From assembly GCA_021789565.1 (NCBI GenBank), contig JAJYJL010000023.1:1-19345 (forward strand): a stretch of DNA of 19,345 nucleotides. Direction: 5' to 3'. The notes beneath the pieces were generated by a model that worked only from the letters and a program-made list of their open reading frames with translations, was not told where the DNA came from and made no database searches. This DNA comes from Acidobacteriota bacterium (lineage in GTDB: Bacteria; Acidobacteriota; Terriglobia; UBA7540). Shown in pieces: positions 7,618 to 15,064 of the stretch (its first letter is position 1; each line of letters begins with the position of its first letter). The position numbers and the translations under genes are program-made.

Positions 7618-8778
7618 ATGAGAAATTCATTGCGTGTGTGCCTCTTATTGGGAGCTGTGTTACTCGCCCTGGCCCCGACCCGCGTGGTGGCCCAGACCCC
7701 TCCGCTTTACACAAAGTGGATCAATTACACAAAAGCCAACGGATTTCCGGAAGGGGAAGTATTTTGCGTAACGGTAGCCGGCAACCAGATCTGGGCGGGG
7801 ACCTCAAACGGGTTGGTGCTGATTGAGAATGGGCGGGTGAAAAAGATTTTCACCCCTGCGGACGGTCTGGCAGGACGCGCGGTCATGTCGGTTGCAGTGG
7901 ACTCCGAGACCGGCGAGGTCTGGGCTGCAACCTTTGGCGGACTCAGCCGGTACTCCGCGGGCCAGTTCAAGAATTACACAAACCTGACGAGCGGGTTGGC
8001 GAACGATCTGGTCTACAGCGTGGCGATCCAGGGGAAATACGTCTGGGCCGCAACCGCCGCAGGGGTCAGTCGCCTGAACACGGACACTGGAGATTGGACG
8101 ATTTTTAACGAGCAAAACTCCCCCTTTGCCGAGCCCTGGGCCTACGCCATCGCCTTCAGCAAGGAGAAGGCCTATCTGGGCCTCTGGGGCGGCGGCGTGA
8201 TCGTCTATGACCTCGCCAGGCACTATTGGAGGCCCTACACCGACCCCGACGAATCGATGGAAATCGTCCTGTACCGCAATCAGGGCCTCATCCACATGAT
8301 TGTCAGCAGCGTGGCCTATAACAGTGAAACGAAGATGTTCTGGGCGGGCACCTATTTCGGCCTCAGCGGATATGACGGGCGAAACTGGCATAACTACCTG
8401 ACCAAGGACAGCGGACTGCCATCCAACTTTATCAACGGAGTCCAGTCGCGCGGCGACGAAGTGTGGGCCTGCACGCAGAAGGGCCTCAGCGAACTCGATT
8501 ACAAGACGAATACCTGGGTTACTTACCGCCCCGCGAACTGGCAAGTTCTCGTTGCCGCAAAGGCTGAGAAGGCAGGGCACGGGGAAATTATAATCACCCG
8601 CCCGGACGGCAAGAAGAGCAAGATCGAAACGCCCACCTCTCTTCCGCATAACTACATTCTTAACATGGCATTTCAAGGAAAGGACATCTGGGTTGCCACG
8701 GCCGGGGGTCTGAGCCACGGCATTCGACAGTCCGACAAGGAGGAACAACACAATGAGTCAGCTACAAACAGACACTGA
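7618..8778 (+). CDS. Secreted Reg_prop-type beta-propeller protein
   Basis: The product is 386 residues with a clear signal peptide (MRNSLRVCLLLGAVLLALAP, cleavage probably near VVAQ at ~27). The mature part consists of repeated strands of the two-component-regulator propeller type: IWAGTSNGLVLIENG, VWAATFGGLSRYSAG, VWAATAAGVSRLNTD, FWAGTYFGLSGYDGR, VWACTQKGLSELDYK and IWVATAGGLSHG, each followed by linkers such as GLPSNFINGV. In signalling proteins such propellers form periplasmic sensor domains. Here no histidine kinase or other output domain is attached, so it is a stand-alone soluble propeller. GGAAGGA lies 3 bases before the ATG and directly follows a strong hairpin. The 3' end overlaps the next gene by 26 bases in another frame. 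The ligand is unknown. Confidence 0.82.
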   Translation: MRNSLRVCLLLGAVLLALAPTRVVAQTPPLYTKWINYTKANGFPEGEVFCVTVAGNQIWAGTSNGLVLIENGRVKKIFTPADGLAGRAVMSVAVDSETGEVWAATFGGLSRYSAGQFKNYTNLTSGLANDLVYSVAIQGKYVWAATAAGVSRLNTDTGDWTIFNEQNSPFAEPWAYAIAFSKEKAYLGLWGGGVIVYDLARHYWRPYTDPDESMEIVLYRNQGLIHMIVSSVAYNSETKMFWAGTYFGLSGYDGRNWHNYLTKDSGLPSNFINGVQSRGDEVWACTQKGLSELDYKTNTWVTYRPANWQVLVAAKAEKAGHGEIIITRPDGKKSKIETPTSLPHNYILNMAFQGKDIWVATAGGLSHGIRQSDKEEQHNESATNRH

Positions 8779-9250
8779 TGCCGTCGTCACGGCAAAGGAA
8801 ACGCACAAGCCGGTTTCCAGGAAGGCCATCAGCGCGCCGAAAGTATTGAATGAAGCCTACGATTACGAGCGTCCATCGTCATTTTCACGGGGCTTGCGCC
8901 TGGACATCAAGGGTGTAACGACCCTTCTGATTTCAGGGACGGCCAGCGTCGATGAATATGGCCGGAGCCTTCACGAAGGAGATTTCCGGGCCCAAACCTG
9001 GCGAACCTACCAGAATATTACGGCTCTGCTGGAGGCGGAGGGCGCCTCCTGGAAGGATATTGTCCGGACCACCTGCTATCTTCGGGACATCGAACGCGAC
9101 TATGCCGCCTTCAATGAAATTCGCACGGAGTTTTTCAAGCAGCAGGGCTTGGACCCGCTTCCGGCGTCCACGGGCATCCAGGCCATTTTGTGCCGGCCGG
9201 ATTTGCTGATTGAGATGGAGGCCATGGCCATCTTTGAGTCAGACCGGTAG
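8753..9250 (+). CDS. Rid (YjgF/YER057c/UK114) superfamily protein lacking the RidA arginine
   Basis: This 165-residue cytoplasmic protein matches the Rid fold: FSRGLRLDIKGVTTLLISGTASVD, then QTWRTYQNITALLEAEGASWKDIVRTTCYLRDI, then LIEMEAMAIF. RidA hydrolyses reactive enamine/imine intermediates using an arginine in a PAR(S/T) motif (R105 in E. coli). Here the matching segment is PASTGIQA, with Ser139 in that place, so classical imine deaminase activity is doubtful. The acidic IEMEA strand is kept. It has about 40 extra N-terminal residues and no signal peptide. The ATG is preceded by AGGAGGA and sits inside the end of the propeller gene (26-base overlap), so expression is probably coupled. 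It is the only clearly cytoplasmic structural protein in the run. It may belong to a non-RidA branch or a chorismatase-like relative. Confidence 0.85.
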   Translation: MSQLQTDTDAVVTAKETHKPVSRKAISAPKVLNEAYDYERPSSFSRGLRLDIKGVTTLLISGTASVDEYGRSLHEGDFRAQTWRTYQNITALLEAEGASWKDIVRTTCYLRDIERDYAAFNEIRTEFFKQQGLDPLPASTGIQAILCRPDLLIEMEAMAIFESDR

Positions 9251-9361
9251 CGTCATGGATCAGCAATTCATTCCTGATAAGGGTCGGGGCGTGTTTGAAA
9301 CCCGGCCCGGCACAGGGCCAGTCGCGCTACGCGCACGGAACACAGGCGGAGGGTTATGACC

Positions 9362-10705
9362 ATGAAAGTTGGAATCTTTACTGCGTTTCTGCTTTGCCTG
9401 CTGGCAACTCCTGCCTGGTCACAAGCTGCTCCGCCCCAGAGCGCCCAGGAGAAACCGCCGGCCAGGATGCCTTACGCAAACATGCCGGAGCAGGCTGTTC
9501 CCTATGGGCGATTTCGCAAGCCGTACATGGAATGGTACGTTGAGCCGAATACCCTGGAATATGACGGCGCCGCACGCAGTGTGCCTGCCCCCGGCTTGAA
9601 AACCCTTCAGACAATCAACATCGGTTTCCTGGGTCCTCTCGGCAAGGACAATCCCAATTCCCCATATGGAATTGCCATGTTGCATGGCGCCCGGATGGCC
9701 ATCGAGGAAGCGAACGCGCATGGCGGCTACCGTGGAAAGCCTTTCTCTCTGGAGGTTCACGATGATCTGCCCCTGTGGGGTGCGTCGTCGATGGACATCG
9801 TGAGAATGCGTTTCAGCCAGCACGCGTGGGCCATGCTCGGCTCAATCGACGGGGCTTCGACCCACATTGCCTTGCGGGCTTCCCTGAAAATCGAGCTCCC
9901 GATCATGGACACTGGCACGACGGACCCGACGGTGACTGAAACTCGCATCCCGTGGCTGCTGCACAATTTTCCTGACGACCGGCAGCAGGGTTACGCCCTG
10001 GCGGATTACATCTTCAAACAACTTAATCTCAGACACGTCGGTGTGTTGCGCGTCAACGGCCGTTACGGCCGAAGAGGCGACGAGGAGTTTTTTAACGACG
10101 CCCGGCGCATGGGTTATCAGCCCCTGGTGGTGGTGAAGTACCCGCCTGACGCGAAAGATTTTTCCGAGCAGTTGCGATCTTTGAAGAGGCTTGGGATCGA
10201 CGGCCTGGTCATCTGGGGTGATGCGGCCCAGGCCGGGATGATTCTCAAACAGATGCGCGCCATGGGCATGAATCAACCTGTTTTCGGCAGCAGCCGGGTG
10301 GCTTATCCCGAGGTGTTGAAGATCGCCGGCGCGGCAGCGAATGGGCTGGTGGCGATTTCCGCCATTGACCCGGCCCGGCACGACCCGAAGTGGCAGGAGT
10401 TTCGGCAGCGATACGCGGAGCAATTCCACGCCGAGCCCGACGCCTACGCTTCTTACGCTTATGACGGCATGAACATGCTGATTGCGGCGATTCAGAAGGC
10501 CGGGCTCAACCGGGCCCGCATCATGGACGCATTGCGCGGGTACGAAATGAAGCGATATCAGGGTGTGAGCGGCACGGCGTTTTTTGATTACACCCTGAAC
10601 AACATTGCGCCCGTCACTTTTGCCCAGGTCAAGGACGGACACTTTGTCTACTGGCCTGAGCACCGGACGGACTGGAAGGGTAAGTCGATGGCATTCATGC
10701 GATGA
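9362..10705 (+). CDS. Periplasmic type-1 substrate-binding protein (branched-chain amino-acid receptor family)
   Basis: The product is 447 residues. I chose the ATG at 9362 over the in-frame ATG at 9356 because GGAGG (9348-9352) is 9 bases away from it and only 3 from the other. A signal peptide (about 1-20, ending near PAWSQA) precedes a Pro/Tyr-rich segment, then a Peripla_BP_6 body: INIGFLGPLGKDNPNSPYGIAMLHGARMAIEEANAHGG, two alpha/beta lobes, and YASYAYDGMNMLIAAIQKAG near the C-terminus. These receptors normally deliver branched-chain amino acids, amides or aromatic acids to an ABC importer, but no permease or ATPase is encoded in this window. It is followed 54 bases later by a second receptor of the same superfamily. 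The ligand is not predictable from sequence alone. Confidence 0.88.
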   Translation: MKVGIFTAFLLCLLATPAWSQAAPPQSAQEKPPARMPYANMPEQAVPYGRFRKPYMEWYVEPNTLEYDGAARSVPAPGLKTLQTINIGFLGPLGKDNPNSPYGIAMLHGARMAIEEANAHGGYRGKPFSLEVHDDLPLWGASSMDIVRMRFSQHAWAMLGSIDGASTHIALRASLKIELPIMDTGTTDPTVTETRIPWLLHNFPDDRQQGYALADYIFKQLNLRHVGVLRVNGRYGRRGDEEFFNDARRMGYQPLVVVKYPPDAKDFSEQLRSLKRLGIDGLVIWGDAAQAGMILKQMRAMGMNQPVFGSSRVAYPEVLKIAGAAANGLVAISAIDPARHDPKWQEFRQRYAEQFHAEPDAYASYAYDGMNMLIAAIQKAGLNRARIMDALRGYEMKRYQGVSGTAFFDYTLNNIAPVTFAQVKDGHFVYWPEHRTDWKGKSMAFMR

Positions 10706-10759
10706 GGCGCCGGTTGGGCCAGCTTCATCGATTTGCACGCCGGAGCCCTTGAACTCAAG

Positions 10760-11983
10760 ATGAGAAAACCGCTTCACAGCATATTGAGGAACCTCCTGGG
10801 ATTGGCAAGCGGGCTTGCTGTCCTGGGATCTGCTACCCTGGTTCGCGCGCAAAAGAAGGCTGCACCGGTCCCCTACGCTTCAATTGGATCGAAAGGCGTC
10901 AGCTATGCGGGGGTGGGAAGAGAAGCTTCATACGATCTTGCAGGGCCCACGATTCGTGTCGGCCTTCTTGCACCAGTTCATGGTCCGCAGAAGGCCGACG
11001 GAGAGGCGATCGTTCGAGCGGCTCAGATGGCGCTCCGGGATGCGTCCAAACGCCCTATGCCGGGAGGACTCCACCTTGCTCTCGCCATTGCCGATGAAAG
11101 CGTCCCGCCTTGGGGACTTCTCGGCGATGAAATCATTAAGCTCGTCATGCGGGAAAAAGTTATCGCCATCGTGACCTGTGCCGATGGCGTGACGGCACAT
11201 TTGAGCGAGCAAATCGGCAACAAAATCGGCGTCCCCATCCTGACCCTTTCGACCGACGCCACCACCACACAGATCAATCTGCCGTGGATCTTTCGCCTGG
11301 GACCCAGCGACACTCAGCAGGCGCAGATGATCGCCCGGAACATTTATCGCGTGCGCGGTTACCGGCATGTGCTGCTGGTCGCCGAGCGCGATCATGATGG
11401 ACGTGTTGGCGGCCAGGAATTCATGGAGGCCGCTCACCGTCTTGGGGTTCCGCCTCCGGATTCTCTGCTTGTCAATCCGCTCCAGCCTGACGCCGGTTCG
11501 TTGCCGGCCCTCGTTAAAGCAAAGTCTCCTCAGGCCATTGTTTTCTGGACGCTGCCGGAAAATGCGAGAAAGTTGCTACAAGCAATTCGGCAAGATGGTG
11601 TCCACACCCCCATCTACCTTTCACAAGAGGCTGCTCAGGAAGGTTCCGGACTGAAGTTTCGCCGGCAGGATACCGCGGGCGAAAAAGATTCCTCAGGCGC
11701 GGGCATCTTCACGGTGGCCTCCAGGCGGGATGGAACGCCTTCGCGTGAAAGCTTCGTGCGCCGCTATCAGTTGGCGACTGGGACTTTTCCCAGCCCTGTC
11801 GCCGCTGAGGCTTACGATGCTGTTCGACTCGTCGCGCGGGCTCTGCGTGAGGCTGGGCCGAACCGCGCCCGTGTGCGTGACCAGATCTCAAGCACTCAGG
11901 ATCTTGCGGGAGTTTCCGGAACTATCTCCTTTGACGACCAGGGAAACAACCGCACAAACGGTTTTCTTGTCCGCCTTCAATGA
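10760..11983 (+). CDS. Second periplasmic type-1 substrate-binding protein
   Basis: The product is 407 residues from the ATG at 10760; a TTG at 10733 is in frame but the ATG gives a proper signal peptide (MRKPLHSILRNLLGLASGLA, cleavage near VRAQ). The ribosome-binding site is weak. The mature protein has the Peripla_BP_6 fold: IRVGLLAPVHGPQKADGEAIVRAAQMALRDA, then IVTCADGVTAHLSEQIGNKIGVPILTLSTDA, an inter-domain region, and SPVAAEAYDAVRLVARALREAGPNRARV near the end. It shares layout and local phrases with the preceding receptor (a VPYxS/PYGR segment after the signal, and an AGxNRAR segment near the C-terminus), so the two are probably ancient paralogues rather than a recent duplication. No transporter partners are nearby. 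Ligand unknown. Confidence 0.86.
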   Translation: MRKPLHSILRNLLGLASGLAVLGSATLVRAQKKAAPVPYASIGSKGVSYAGVGREASYDLAGPTIRVGLLAPVHGPQKADGEAIVRAAQMALRDASKRPMPGGLHLALAIADESVPPWGLLGDEIIKLVMREKVIAIVTCADGVTAHLSEQIGNKIGVPILTLSTDATTTQINLPWIFRLGPSDTQQAQMIARNIYRVRGYRHVLLVAERDHDGRVGGQEFMEAAHRLGVPPPDSLLVNPLQPDAGSLPALVKAKSPQAIVFWTLPENARKLLQAIRQDGVHTPIYLSQEAAQEGSGLKFRRQDTAGEKDSSGAGIFTVASRRDGTPSRESFVRRYQLATGTFPSPVAAEAYDAVRLVARALREAGPNRARVRDQISSTQDLAGVSGTISFDDQGNNRTNGFLVRLQ

Positions 11984-11988
11984 GTAGC

Positions 11989-12006
11989 GCCGCCCTTCAG
12001 GGCGGC
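11989..12006 (+). repeat. REP-like GC-rich hairpin after the receptor genes
   Basis: GCCGCCC, loop TTCA and GGGCGGC form a perfect 7-bp stem starting 6 bases after the stop codon at 11983. No T-run follows, so it is more likely an mRNA-stabilising or REP-type element, or a partial transcription block, than a standard terminator. The next gene starts about 60 bases later. Confidence 0.45.
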
Positions 12007-12067
12007 ATGCCGGGCGTACAGCTCGGCACTACCTCGGAGGGTGGAAGTAGATATTTAGGAGAAAACA

Positions 12068-13771
12068 ATGTCAGATTCGATGTCCACTTCCAATACTTAT
12101 GACGTCATCATTGTCGGCTCAGGGGCCGGCGGCGGGATGGCCGCCTACAACCTGACGAAGGCCGGAGCCAAGTGCCTGATGCTGGAAGCCGGCGGCTGGT
12201 ACGACACGGCCAGAGATTCCAAGTGGCTCGAGTGGGAATACGATGCGCCTCACCATGGCGGGGATTTCGAAACTCGGATGGGCTACTTCACGGCTGCGGT
12301 CGGAGGCTGGCAGGTTCCTGGAGAGCCGTATCTTAGCGCGCCCGGAACCGAATGGATGTGGTTTCGCTCTCGCATGCTGGGAGGCCGCACCAACTCCTGG
12401 GGACGGATCTCTCTCCGGAACGGTCCGTATGACTTTAAGCCGCAGAGCCGCGACGGCAAGGGCTTTGACTGGCCCATCAGTTACGATGAACTGGCGCCCT
12501 ACTATGACAAGACCGAAGAACTGATTGGGGTGTTTGGGTCGATCGAGCACATCGAAAACCTGCCGAATGGAAAGTTTCTGCCTCCGCCTGCCCCGCGCTG
12601 TTATGAACTGCTCGTCCAACAGGCCTGCCAGAAACTCCATATTCCCTGCATACCGTCCCGCCTGGCTATTCTGACACGGCCACTCCATGGGCGTCCTGCG
12701 TGCCACTATGTTTCACAGTGCGGCCGTAGTTGCCGGCTCGGTTCCAATTTTTCCTCTCCTGTCGTGCTGCTCATGCCGGCTCGAATGACAGGGAACCTGG
12801 AGATCCGGACCGACGCCATGGTCCGGGAGGTGTTAACGGATCTGGACGGAAGCGCCACCGGCGTTTCGTACATCGACAAGAAAACCCGAAAGGAAGTTCA
12901 GGTGCGCGGGAAGGTGGTTGTCCTTGCCGCAAGCTCCTGCGAGACAGCCCGGTTGCTCTTGAACTCGCGCAGCAGCCGATTCCCTGACGGCTTGGCGAAC
13001 TCGAACGGAATGGTAGGCAAGTACCTGATGGACACCGTCATGTCTGACGTCAGCGGCTTTGTACCCAGAATGATGGACCTGCCTCCCCATAACGAGGACG
13101 GCGTTGGCGGAATGCATCTTTACATGCCGTGGTGGAATCTTCAGAAGCAGAAGAAGAATGAAATGCCTTTCTCCCGCGGCTATCACATTGAGTTTGGCGG
13201 AGGGCGCCGGGGAATGCCCATGCCGGGTGTTTTGAGCGGGACCGGGAAATTTGTGGGCGGTGGATACGGCGAAAAACTGAAGGAGAATTGCCGGAAGTTG
13301 TACGGTTCGTTTATTTACTTGGCCGGTCGCGGGGAAATGATTCCCAATGAAGGTAGCTACTGTGAAATCGACAACAAGGTTGTGGATCAGTGGGGGATTC
13401 CGGTTCTGAAGTTTCACTTCAAGTGGGGCCAGGATGAAACCCTTATGGCCCGCCATATGCAAGACACGTTTCAGCACATTATCAAGACCGCCGGTGGGGA
13501 GGTCGTTGAATCCGCCGGGCCTGAGCAACAATGGGGGATTTCAGAAGGCGGACAGGGCATTCACGAGGTGGGCGGCGCGCGCATGGGCGACGACCCGAAG
13601 ACATCGGTCCTCAACGCCCATTGCCAGGCATGGGATTGCAAGAATCTCTTTGTTGCCGATGGCGCGCCTTTTGTCAGCTTGGCGGACAAGAACCCCACGC
13701 TGACGATCATGGCTCTTGCGTGGCGAACCTCGGAATTTATCGCGCAGCAGGTGAAGAAGGGGAATGTGTAG
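12068..13771 (+). CDS. GMC-family flavin oxidoreductase
   Basis: This 567-residue enzyme belongs to the glucose-methanol-choline oxidoreductase family, FAD enzymes that oxidise alcohol or sugar hydroxyls. The N-terminus has the dinucleotide-binding motif YDVIIVGSGAGGGMAA with GxGxxG at 17-22 and the ribose-binding acid E40 at the end of CLMLE. The MLGGRTNSWGRISLR block (about residue 103) is the FAD-linking loop of the family. The C-terminal domain has IHEVGGARMG and NPTLTIMALAWR, giving the catalytic pair His499/Asn542. There is no signal peptide. With a small TAT-signal partner encoded downstream, it is probably the large subunit of a gluconate-2-dehydrogenase-like complex exported by hitch-hiking. 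A cytochrome subunit is not adjacent. The ATG is preceded by AGGAGA. The substrate cannot be named. Confidence 0.92.
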   Translation: MSDSMSTSNTYDVIIVGSGAGGGMAAYNLTKAGAKCLMLEAGGWYDTARDSKWLEWEYDAPHHGGDFETRMGYFTAAVGGWQVPGEPYLSAPGTEWMWFRSRMLGGRTNSWGRISLRNGPYDFKPQSRDGKGFDWPISYDELAPYYDKTEELIGVFGSIEHIENLPNGKFLPPPAPRCYELLVQQACQKLHIPCIPSRLAILTRPLHGRPACHYVSQCGRSCRLGSNFSSPVVLLMPARMTGNLEIRTDAMVREVLTDLDGSATGVSYIDKKTRKEVQVRGKVVVLAASSCETARLLLNSRSSRFPDGLANSNGMVGKYLMDTVMSDVSGFVPRMMDLPPHNEDGVGGMHLYMPWWNLQKQKKNEMPFSRGYHIEFGGGRRGMPMPGVLSGTGKFVGGGYGEKLKENCRKLYGSFIYLAGRGEMIPNEGSYCEIDNKVVDQWGIPVLKFHFKWGQDETLMARHMQDTFQHIIKTAGGEVVESAGPEQQWGISEGGQGIHEVGGARMGDDPKTSVLNAHCQAWDCKNLFVADGAPFVSLADKNPTLTIMALAWRTSEFIAQQVKKGNV

Positions 13772-13843
13772 AAGGCAGGTGGAATGTAGCATGGGGCAGG
13801 TCGGATGTGGGAGATGGGAAAAGCAGCATGAGTATTGAGGATC

Positions 13844-13926
13844 TAGCCACGGGACGATCTATGTCCCGTGGTTTTTTGCGAATTTGAAAGAAAACATCCC
13901 ACGGCACAAATGCGGTGCCGTGGCTA
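13844..13926. repeat. Compound element of two near-identical hairpins with inverted ends
   Basis: Hairpin 1 is CCACGGGAC (13847-13855), a 7-base loop, then GTCCCGTGG (13863-13871). Hairpin 2 is CCACGGCAC (13899-13907), a 7-base loop, then GTGCCGTGG (13915-13923). Both have perfect 9-bp stems. The element's own ends, TAGCCACGG (13844) and CCGTGGCTA (to 13926), are inverted copies of each other. This is the geometry of a bacterial interspersed mosaic (paired REP) or small MITE. It sits between the GMC gene and its partner. Confidence 0.65.
13847..13877 (+). terminator. Rho-independent terminator-like hairpin
   Basis: The first hairpin of the compound element (9 perfect base pairs, 7-base loop) is followed directly by TTTTTT at 13872-13877, the classic intrinsic terminator layout on the plus strand. 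It lies 75 bases after the GMC stop codon and before its small subunit gene, so it may lower expression of the latter unless that gene has its own promoter. Confidence 0.7.
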
Positions 13927-13958
13927 CCGGCATACCACATGCCACCTGAGGAGGAGAC

Positions 13959-14600
13959 ATGGACAAGAAGACAACAGGCAGAAGCGTTCGTTTCGAACGG
14001 CGTGACATTCTCAAACTTATGACGAGTATGCCGGCGGCCGCTCTCATATCGGTTGCGCCGTTCGCGTCGGAAGTGGCGAAAGCAACGCCTCAGCAATCCC
14101 CGGCGCAGAATGCTCCTGCAAGTGATCATCCCAAGGCGTTGAATCCCCACGAGTGGAAAACGATTCGCATTCTTTCGGATTTGATCATACCAGCCGACCA
14201 GCGCTCGGGCAGCGCAACTCAGGTTGGCGTTCCGGAATTCATCGACGACTGGCTGGACCTGAAGCGGGGAGACCTTCTTGCCGAAATCCGCGGCGGGCTG
14301 ACCTGGCTCGACATGCAGTGCAACCGGTCGTTCAAATATGACTTTGCTGACTGCCCGGTTGCCCGGCAAAAACAGATGCTTGACCGGATTGCGTATCCGG
14401 AAAAAGCCGCTCCGGAGGACGCCGGCGCGGCTGCCTTTTTCAACACGCTTCGCGACCTGGTCGTCAGCGGCTTTTTCACCAGCCAGGCGGGAATTAAAGA
14501 TTTACCTTATCTCGGCAACGAACCCCAGTCCGAGTGGAAGGGATGTCCGGCTCCGGTGCTGGCCAAGCTGGGACTCGGCGGGAGGAAAACGACGGCGTGA
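13959..14600 (+). CDS. Gluconate 2-dehydrogenase subunit 3-like protein with TAT signal
   Basis: The 213-residue product carries a twin-arginine signal (FERRDILKLMTSMPAAALIS, about 13-32). The rest matches the small (gamma) subunit family of gluconate 2-dehydrogenase: TIRILSDLIIPADQRSGSATQVGVPEFIDDWL near 67-98, a middle AAAFFNTLRDLVVSGFFTS and GIKDLPYLGNEPQSEWKGCP near the end. The small subunit is thought to help fold and export its signal-less flavoprotein partner through the TAT system, here the GMC enzyme upstream. A strong GAGGAGG precedes the ATG. The pair is separated by 187 bases with a terminator-like repeat, unlike the tight packing of the other cluster genes. Confidence 0.9.
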   Translation: MDKKTTGRSVRFERRDILKLMTSMPAAALISVAPFASEVAKATPQQSPAQNAPASDHPKALNPHEWKTIRILSDLIIPADQRSGSATQVGVPEFIDDWLDLKRGDLLAEIRGGLTWLDMQCNRSFKYDFADCPVARQKQMLDRIAYPEKAAPEDAGAAAFFNTLRDLVVSGFFTSQAGIKDLPYLGNEPQSEWKGCPAPVLAKLGLGGRKTTA

Positions 14601-14702
14601 TTGAGTAACCGGATGTTCATCGTGCGGCGGCTGTTTGTCCGCAATGATCCACAGGACTTCGCCACAAGTCCGATACATCCACACGATCTCCATCGCATCG
14701 AG

Positions 14703-14708
14703 TATAAT
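14703..14708 (+). promoter_or_regulatory. Candidate -10 box upstream of the radical SAM stub
   Basis: TATAAT is an exact -10 consensus, about 50 bases before the ATG at 14759. No good -35 lies 16-18 bases upstream. An alternative pair, TTGACA (14714-14719) with CATATG 17 bases later, has the good -35 but a poor -10. The promoter is therefore plausible but unproven. Confidence 0.3.
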
Positions 14709-14758
14709 TACGTTTGACAAGTTTCCTGCCTGCGACATATGGATTCATCTGGAACCGC

Positions 14759-15064
14759 ATGACACCATCTCCAGAATCGCCTCATTTTCCGGCCGTGCGC
14801 CATCCGAAGTTTGACGTTTCTTCGCGGCCGTTTATTGTTATCTGGGAGGTCACCCGAGCCTGTGATCTGGCGTGTGCTCATTGCCGCGCCGAGGCGATGC
14901 CTTTGCGCGGTCTGGCCGAGCTGACCAGGGATGAGGGCCGCACGCTGATTGACCAGATTGTGGCATTCAGCCAGCCGTCACCGTTGCCGGTCCTGACCGG
15001 CGGTGACCCGATGATGGCTTCGAGGAACGGGCCTTTGAATGTGGTTGTCTCCCATCGCTTGTAA
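14759..15064 (+). pseudogene. Radical SAM protein truncated after its N-terminal quarter
   Basis: The reading frame starts FIVIWEVTRACDLACAHCRAEA, which carries the CxxxCxxC cluster motif (CDLACAHC) that binds the 4Fe-4S cluster reducing S-adenosylmethionine. It continues through the segment that leads to the SAM-binding GGDP motif (LTGGDPM, ending at 15013). After that the sequence stops resembling the family: 16 unrelated residues (ASRNGPLNVVVSHRL and so on) follow before TAA at 15062-15064. The whole barrel beyond the first strands is gone, so the 101-residue product cannot be an active enzyme. The layout resembles SPASM/haem-d1-type radical SAM proteins, but too little remains to name a reaction. 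A clean break at about 15013 points to insertion or deletion at that base; the missing 3' part is not elsewhere in the window. Confidence 0.75.

Noticed and set aside
7560..7826. Open frame overlapping the peroxidase stop by ATGA
   Set aside because: The ATGA overlap looks coupled, but the product has no recognisable features, covers the strong stem-loop and overlaps the well-supported propeller gene, which has its own ribosome-binding site.
7804..8751. Long 315-residue minus-strand frame
   Set aside because: It is exactly antisense to the Reg_prop propeller gene, whose signal peptide and repeats are clear; repeats on one strand often leave the other open.
9842..10852. Long 336-residue minus-strand frame
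   Set aside because: It is antisense to the first receptor gene and shows no family signature or start signals.
13737..14369. Minus-strand 210-residue frame across the double-hairpin element
   Set aside because: It overlaps the subunit-3 gene and runs through the terminator-like repeat; no conserved motif is present.
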